Positions 5,925 through 9,481 of a stretch of 9,481 bases of DNA are shown here, piece by piece. The translations under genes and the position numbers were made by a program. The stretch is from Candidatus Hydromicrobium americanum (GTDB taxonomy: Bacteria > Actinomycetota > Humimicrobiia > Humimicrobiales > Humimicrobiaceae). The notes beneath the pieces were generated by a model. The model ran no database searches. It worked only from the letters and a program-made list of their open reading frames with translations, and had not been told where the DNA came from. Each line of letters starts with the position of its first letter. Positions within the stretch are counted from its first letter, which is position 1. The DNA is taken from NCBI GenBank assembly GCA_002779205.1, contig PEXF01000114.1, positions 1 to 9,481 on the forward strand. The letters run 5' to 3'.

Positions 5925-7346
5925 TTGAGTTATGAGATAAAAAACCAGAAGAAGATTGATTTAAATAAGGTTAAATTAGATATAGAGATTTCAAATAATT
6001 ATTTAAAAAAGTATATTGGCAAAGCCTATAAAAATATATCTCAAAAAGCAAATATTCCCGGTTTTAGAAAAGGTAAGATTCCTTATCAAATAATAGATGC
6101 AAATTTTGGTAAACAGTATGTGTTAAATGAAGCTGCCAGTCTTTCAATTTCTGAATTATATCCAGATATAATTACCCAGTCCAATCTAAAACCAATAGAC
6201 TACCCGAAAATAAAAATTACTCAGCTGGCAGAGGATTTATCTTTAGGGTTTGAAGTAGAATTAGAACTAGAACCGGAAATAGAATTACCCGGATATAAAG
6301 GTATAAAGGTTACTGGCCTTTCTACGGATGTATCTGACCAGGAATTGGAACTGCAAATAAATAATATCAGAAATAACTTTGCATCACTTGAACCGGTTGA
6401 AGATGATAGGCCAATATCTAAAGGTGATTATGTTACACTGGATTTTGATGGTGAAATTGAAGGTAAAGCATTTGAAGGCGGCAGCGCCGAAGATTATCTC
6501 TTAGAAGTTGGCTCAAATACTCTGTTTGCTGAGTTTGAAAATTCGCTTATCGGAATGAAAAGAGGTATTAAGAAAAATGTAATACTTATATTGCCTGAAA
6601 ATATTGAAAATAAGGATCTAGAGGGCAAGCAGGCAAACTTCAGCATTTTTATAAAGGAGATAAAGAAGAAGGTATTACCTGAAATCAACGAGGAGTTTTT
6701 GAAAAACTTAGGTGACTATAAAGATGCAGATGACTTTAAAGATAGCATTAAAAAGAGATTGATTGAGCAGAAAGAAAGTTTTAAAAAGGGAAAAATAATA
6801 GAAGAAATTTTTAATCATATTGTAGACAATATAAAGTCTAATATTCCAACTGTGATGGTAACTGGTAGAATAAAACAGATTAATGAAGAGATTGATGAAG
6901 GTTTAAAGAAGCAGAAGATAAACAGGAATAATTATCTTAAGGCTATAAATATTACAGAAGATAAGCTAAATGAAGAAATCAGGGAGAGAGCGCTAAGAGA
7001 AGTAAAAGAGTATCTGATCTTTAAGGCATTGGAAAAGGCGGAAAAGAAAAATATAGAACCTTCAGAAGATGAAATAAAAAAAGAAAAAGATAATATCATT
7101 AGCAGATACAAAAAAGAAGAGGACATTAAAAAAATCAGAGAATTCTTTGAAAATCCTGAGGGAGAAAAGACCCTGACCCAGAATATTAAGAGAAGGAAGA
7201 TAATTGATTTGCTGATCAAAAGCGCGCAGGTGATAGAGGAGAAAAATACAGGCAGCGGAGGTAAAGAGGAGATATGGACGCCTGATAAAGATAAGGCAGG
7301 AGCCGAAAAAAAAGCTAAAAGGCTTTGGACTCCTGGTTCAAAATAA
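5925..7346 (+). CDS. tig: Trigger factor, ribosome-associated chaperone
   Basis: Binds the ribosome exit tunnel and shields nascent chains; it also has a peptidyl-prolyl isomerase module. The 473-aa protein shows the three expected parts. The N-terminal ribosome-binding domain carries the signature GFRKGKIP (46-53). An FKBP-like domain at about 155-250 includes ISKGDYVTLDFDGEIEGKAF. A long charged helical C-terminal chaperone domain runs to about 440. The start is TTG with a strong Shine-Dalgarno. The extreme C-terminus is odd: a Gly/Lys-rich tail contains two WTP motifs, EEIWTPDKDK and RLWTPGSK, of unknown purpose. It leads the operon with clpP (gap of about 22 nt) and clpX, a common pairing of folding and degradation genes. 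The gene looks intact, and tig is the only reasonable assignment. Confidence 0.96.
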   Translation: MSYEIKNQKKIDLNKVKLDIEISNNYLKKYIGKAYKNISQKANIPGFRKGKIPYQIIDANFGKQYVLNEAASLSISELYPDIITQSNLKPIDYPKIKITQLAEDLSLGFEVELELEPEIELPGYKGIKVTGLSTDVSDQELELQINNIRNNFASLEPVEDDRPISKGDYVTLDFDGEIEGKAFEGGSAEDYLLEVGSNTLFAEFENSLIGMKRGIKKNVILILPENIENKDLEGKQANFSIFIKEIKKKVLPEINEEFLKNLGDYKDADDFKDSIKKRLIEQKESFKKGKIIEEIFNHIVDNIKSNIPTVMVTGRIKQINEEIDEGLKKQKINRNNYLKAINITEDKLNEEIRERALREVKEYLIFKALEKAEKKNIEPSEDEIKKEKDNIISRYKKEEDIKKIREFFENPEGEKTLTQNIKRRKIIDLLIKSAQVIEEKNTGSGGKEEIWTPDKDKAGAEKKAKRLWTPGSK

Positions 7347-7368
7347 ATAAAAAAGAGAGATGGTTAAA

Positions 7369-7959
7369 ATGTATAATAATTATTTGATTCCAATGGTAAT
7401 CGAGCAGACCAGTAGAGGAGAGCGATCTTTTGACATTTATTCGCGTTTGCTAAAAGAAAGAATAATTTTTCTGGGAGTAGCTGTAGATGATAATATTGCC
7501 AATTTAATTATGGCACAGATGCTCCATCTGGAGGCAGAAGACCCGGAAAAAGATATACAGCTGTATATAAATAGCCCTGGTGGAGTTGTGACTGCTGCCC
7601 TGGCGGTATATGATACAATGCAGTTTATAAAGTCTCCGGTATCCACTATTTGTATTGGTCAGGCCGCAAGCGCAGCCGCAGTTTTGCTTCTGGCAGGGGA
7701 AAAAGGTAAAAGATTTTCACTGCCTAATTCGAGAGTTATGCTTCACCAGCCATCAGGAGATGTTTCCGGAACTACGATTGATGTAGAAATTCATACAAAA
7801 GAGATGGTGAGAATACGTACTATTCTAAATGAGATAATTGCCAAGCATACCGGTCAGGAAGTAAAAAAAGTGGAGAAGGACACTGAAAGAGATTTTATAT
7901 TAGATGCAAAGGAAGCCAAAGAATACGGCATAGTGGATGAAGTTATTTATAAAAAGTAA
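7369..7959 (+). CDS. clpP: ATP-dependent Clp protease proteolytic subunit
   Basis: Serine peptidase forming the double-ring chamber that degrades proteins fed by ClpX. Numbered from ATG 7369 (196 aa), the catalytic triad is Ser101 in GQAASAAAVLL, His126 in RVMLHQPS and Asp175 in TERDF. The spacing of 25 and 49 residues equals that of the E. coli enzyme. The ATG at 7360 (199 aa) is also possible, but the only purine stretch (GAGAG, 7355-7359) abuts it, while 7369 is better spaced. The N-terminus LIPMVIEQTSRGERSFDIYSRLLKERIIFLG is classic. The motif after the active serine is AAAV rather than the usual MGAV, and HQPS replaces HQPLGG; both resemble the ClpP2 branch known from Actinobacteria. No second clpP is in the window. 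It lies between tig and clpX with short gaps, so co-expression is likely. Confidence 0.96.
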   Translation: MYNNYLIPMVIEQTSRGERSFDIYSRLLKERIIFLGVAVDDNIANLIMAQMLHLEAEDPEKDIQLYINSPGGVVTAALAVYDTMQFIKSPVSTICIGQAASAAAVLLLAGEKGKRFSLPNSRVMLHQPSGDVSGTTIDVEIHTKEMVRIRTILNEIIAKHTGQEVKKVEKDTERDFILDAKEAKEYGIVDEVIYKK

Positions 7960-7967
7960 TATTAAAT

Positions 7968-7972
7968 AGGAG
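7968..7972 (+). promoter_or_regulatory. Shine-Dalgarno site for clpX
   Basis: AGGAG overlaps the GTG at 7972, which therefore cannot use it. The in-frame TTG at 7984, 11 nt downstream, is the better start, with slightly long spacing. Confidence 0.6.
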
Positions 7973-7983
7973 TGTGTATAAAC

Positions 7984-9264
7984 TTGTCATCAAATGGCGG
8001 AAGAAAAAGTGATTTTTTAAAATGTTCTTTTTGTGGTAAATCTCAAAATCAGGTAAAAAAACTGATTGCGGGACCAGAAGTTTACGTTTGCAACGAATGT
8101 GTAGATTTGTGTAATGAGATTATAGATGAGGAATTAAGGGAAGAGAGAGAAGTTGACTTCAAGGATCTTCCCAAACCTAAAGAAATATATTCAATTTTAA
8201 ATGAGTATGTTGTTGACCAGGAAAGGGCAAAAAAAGTACTATCTGTAGCCGTATATAATCATTATAAAAGAGTAAAATATGAGGACAGGCCAAGCAAGGA
8301 TGATATAGAAATTCAAAAAAGCAATATTTTGTTAATCGGCCCAACTGGTTGCGGCAAGACTCTTCTTGCTCAAACTTTAGCCAGAATATTAAATGTTCCG
8401 TTTTGCATTGCAGATGCAACATCGCTTACTGAAGCAGGTTATGTTGGTGAGGATGTAGAAAATATATTGCTAAGATTGATACAGGCTTCAGATTTTGATA
8501 TTAAAAGAGCTGAGACCGGTATTATTTATTTGGATGAAATAGACAAGATCAGCCGTAAATCTGAAAATCCTTCAATTACCAGAGATGTATCTGGAGAAGG
8601 GGTACAGCAAGCTCTGCTCAAAATTTTAGAAGGAACCGAAGCTAATGTTCCTCCACATGGAGGCAGAAAACATCCTCATCAGGATTTTATACAAATTAAC
8701 ACTACCAATATTCTTTTCATCTGCGGCGGTTCGTTTAGTGGGCTGGAAAAGATAATCGAGAGAAGAATAAATAAAAGTAGTGTTGGCTTTGTTTCAGGAA
8801 AAGTTCCAGATAAAGTTGAAAAAATTGATAAACTTCTTCCCCAGACAATGCCGGAAGATTTATTAAAGTACGGCTTAATTCCAGAACTAATTGGAAGGCT
8901 GCCTGTAGTTAGCACCCTGTCTAGTCTTACGGAAAATGATTTGATTAAAATTCTGGTTGAACCAAAAAATTCACTGGTCAAGCAATATAGTAAAATGTTT
9001 AAGATGGACAAAGTTGACCTGGAATTTACAGAAGATGCTTTAAGGGAGATTTCAAAACATGCTTTGCAAAGAGGAACAGGAGCAAGAGGACTCAGGGCTA
9101 TTATGGAAGAGATTATGTTAAATATAATGTTTGAAATACCTGAGCGTAATGATATAAGTAAATGTATTATAACAAGAGAGGTTGTTGAAAATAAAACTGA
9201 GCCCGCGATAATTGGTAGATCAAACAAAAAAGTATTTTTGAAAGATGAAGAAAAGTCAGCTTAA
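7984..9264 (+). CDS. clpX: ATP-dependent Clp protease ATP-binding subunit ClpX
   Basis: Hexameric AAA+ unfoldase that recognises substrates and threads them into ClpP. From TTG 7984 it has 426 aa, the normal size. The N-terminal zinc-binding domain has two Cys pairs, CSFC (14-17) and CNEC (36-39). AAA+ motifs follow: Walker A GPTGCGKT (119-126), pore loop GYVG (152-155), Walker B IIYLDEID (180-187), the RKH loop in GGRKHPHQD (from 226), sensor 1 near NTTNILFICGGS (239-250), box VII IPELIGR (299-305) and sensor 2 GARGLR (366-371). The ClpP-docking loop reads VGF (267-269) instead of IGF, a conservative change. The gene follows clpP by 24 nt and runs to within a base or so of valS. An alternative GTG start at 7972 would add four residues and overlap the ribosome site. 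Confidence 0.96.
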   Translation: MSSNGGRKSDFLKCSFCGKSQNQVKKLIAGPEVYVCNECVDLCNEIIDEELREEREVDFKDLPKPKEIYSILNEYVVDQERAKKVLSVAVYNHYKRVKYEDRPSKDDIEIQKSNILLIGPTGCGKTLLAQTLARILNVPFCIADATSLTEAGYVGEDVENILLRLIQASDFDIKRAETGIIYLDEIDKISRKSENPSITRDVSGEGVQQALLKILEGTEANVPPHGGRKHPHQDFIQINTTNILFICGGSFSGLEKIIERRINKSSVGFVSGKVPDKVEKIDKLLPQTMPEDLLKYGLIPELIGRLPVVSTLSSLTENDLIKILVEPKNSLVKQYSKMFKMDKVDLEFTEDALREISKHALQRGTGARGLRAIMEEIMLNIMFEIPERNDISKCIITREVVENKTEPAIIGRSNKKVFLKDEEKSA

Positions 9265-9265
9265 A

Positions 9266-9481
9266 ATGCCTGGTGAGATTAAAGGCAAATACAATCCTTT
9301 AGCATTTGAACAGAAAATCTACTGGCATTGGTTTGAAAATAAATATTTTTTTGCAAAGATCGATAAATCAAAAATTCCATTCAGTATGGTAATACCACCT
9401 CCTAATGTAACCGGTTATCTTCATATCGGTCATGCCCTGAATAATATCCTGCAGGATGTAATCGTAAGATATAAGAGAATG
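9266..9481 (+). CDS. valS: Valyl-tRNA synthetase, N-terminal part, cut by the window end
   Basis: Class I enzyme that charges tRNA-Val. Only 72 residues from ATG 9266 are present. The catalytic-site block PPPNVTGYLHIGHALNN contains the HIGH signature and the PNVTG wording typical of ValRS, followed by LQDVIVRYKRM. The region before it (KYNPLAFEQKIYWHWFENKYFF) is the usual ValRS opening. ATG 9266 lies 1 nt after the clpX stop and gives a family-like N-terminus. ATG 9245 is in frame, would add seven residues and would overlap clpX by 20 bp. Neither has a clear Shine-Dalgarno, so translational coupling to clpX is likely. IleRS and LeuRS are less likely given the NVTG...HALNN wording. Confidence 0.92.
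   Translation, partial: MPGEIKGKYNPLAFEQKIYWHWFENKYFFAKIDKSKIPFSMVIPPPNVTGYLHIGHALNNILQDVIVRYKRM

Noticed and set aside
8679..9227. 182-aa minus-strand open frame
   Set aside because: It is the antisense of clpX, is Ser/Ile/Leu-rich with no recognisable motif, and the + strand gene is certain.
1..9481. CRISPR array, tRNA, rRNA, defence system or prophage genes
   Set aside because: No regularly spaced repeats, tRNA cloverleaf, rRNA sequence or defence-type protein motif was seen. The reverse transcriptase is explained by the group II intron rather than a retron or DGR, because domains V and VI and the exon pairing are present.

Overview
The window is AT-rich bacterial DNA with strong AAGGAGG-type ribosome binding sites and TTG starts for tig and probably clpX. 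This suits a low-GC Firmicutes-like lineage or a similarly AT-rich candidate phylum. The sequence alone does not fix the taxon.

Layout: (1) Positions 1-1491 hold the end of a MacB/FtsX-type permease gene, cut by the window edge and carrying a one-base frameshift near 109, followed immediately by its LolD/MacB-type ATPase. (2) Positions 1633-5822 are a nested mobile unit. The outer element is an IS4-type insertion sequence of about 2.24 kb, with a small DUF6788-like accessory gene overlapping a DDE transposase. Inside its right terminal inverted repeat sits a complete 1946-nt group II intron (3872-5817) encoding an endonuclease-less reverse transcriptase/maturase. Removing the intron on paper rebuilds a 16-bp terminal repeat that matches the left one at 15 of 16 positions. 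The outer flanks then show a 7-bp direct repeat (AACTTCA). (3) Positions 5823-9481 are housekeeping: a promoter with a perfect TATAAT, then tig (trigger factor), clpP, clpX and the first part of valS, all on the + strand with gaps of about 1-25 bp. This looks like a protein folding/proteolysis operon running into a tRNA synthetase gene.

How the parts work together: trigger factor handles nascent chains, and ClpX unfolds substrates for the ClpP peptidase. The IS landed in the gap between the ABC transporter and the tig operon and left the tig promoter intact. The intron recognises the IS end itself: its EBS1 (ATTCAGA, 4088-4094) is a perfect complement of the last 7 nt of the 5' exon (TCTGAAT, 3865-3871), which is part of the IS terminal repeat. 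The intron therefore behaves as a parasite of the IS, and it splits the DNA sequence that the transposase would be expected to bind.

The most interesting result is this intron-in-TIR arrangement. It is supported independently by the intron ends, the EBS1/IBS1 pairing, domains V and VI, the TIR reconstruction and the flanking direct repeat. No wholly new system is evident. The accessory DUF6788-like gene in the IS is the least understood gene here.
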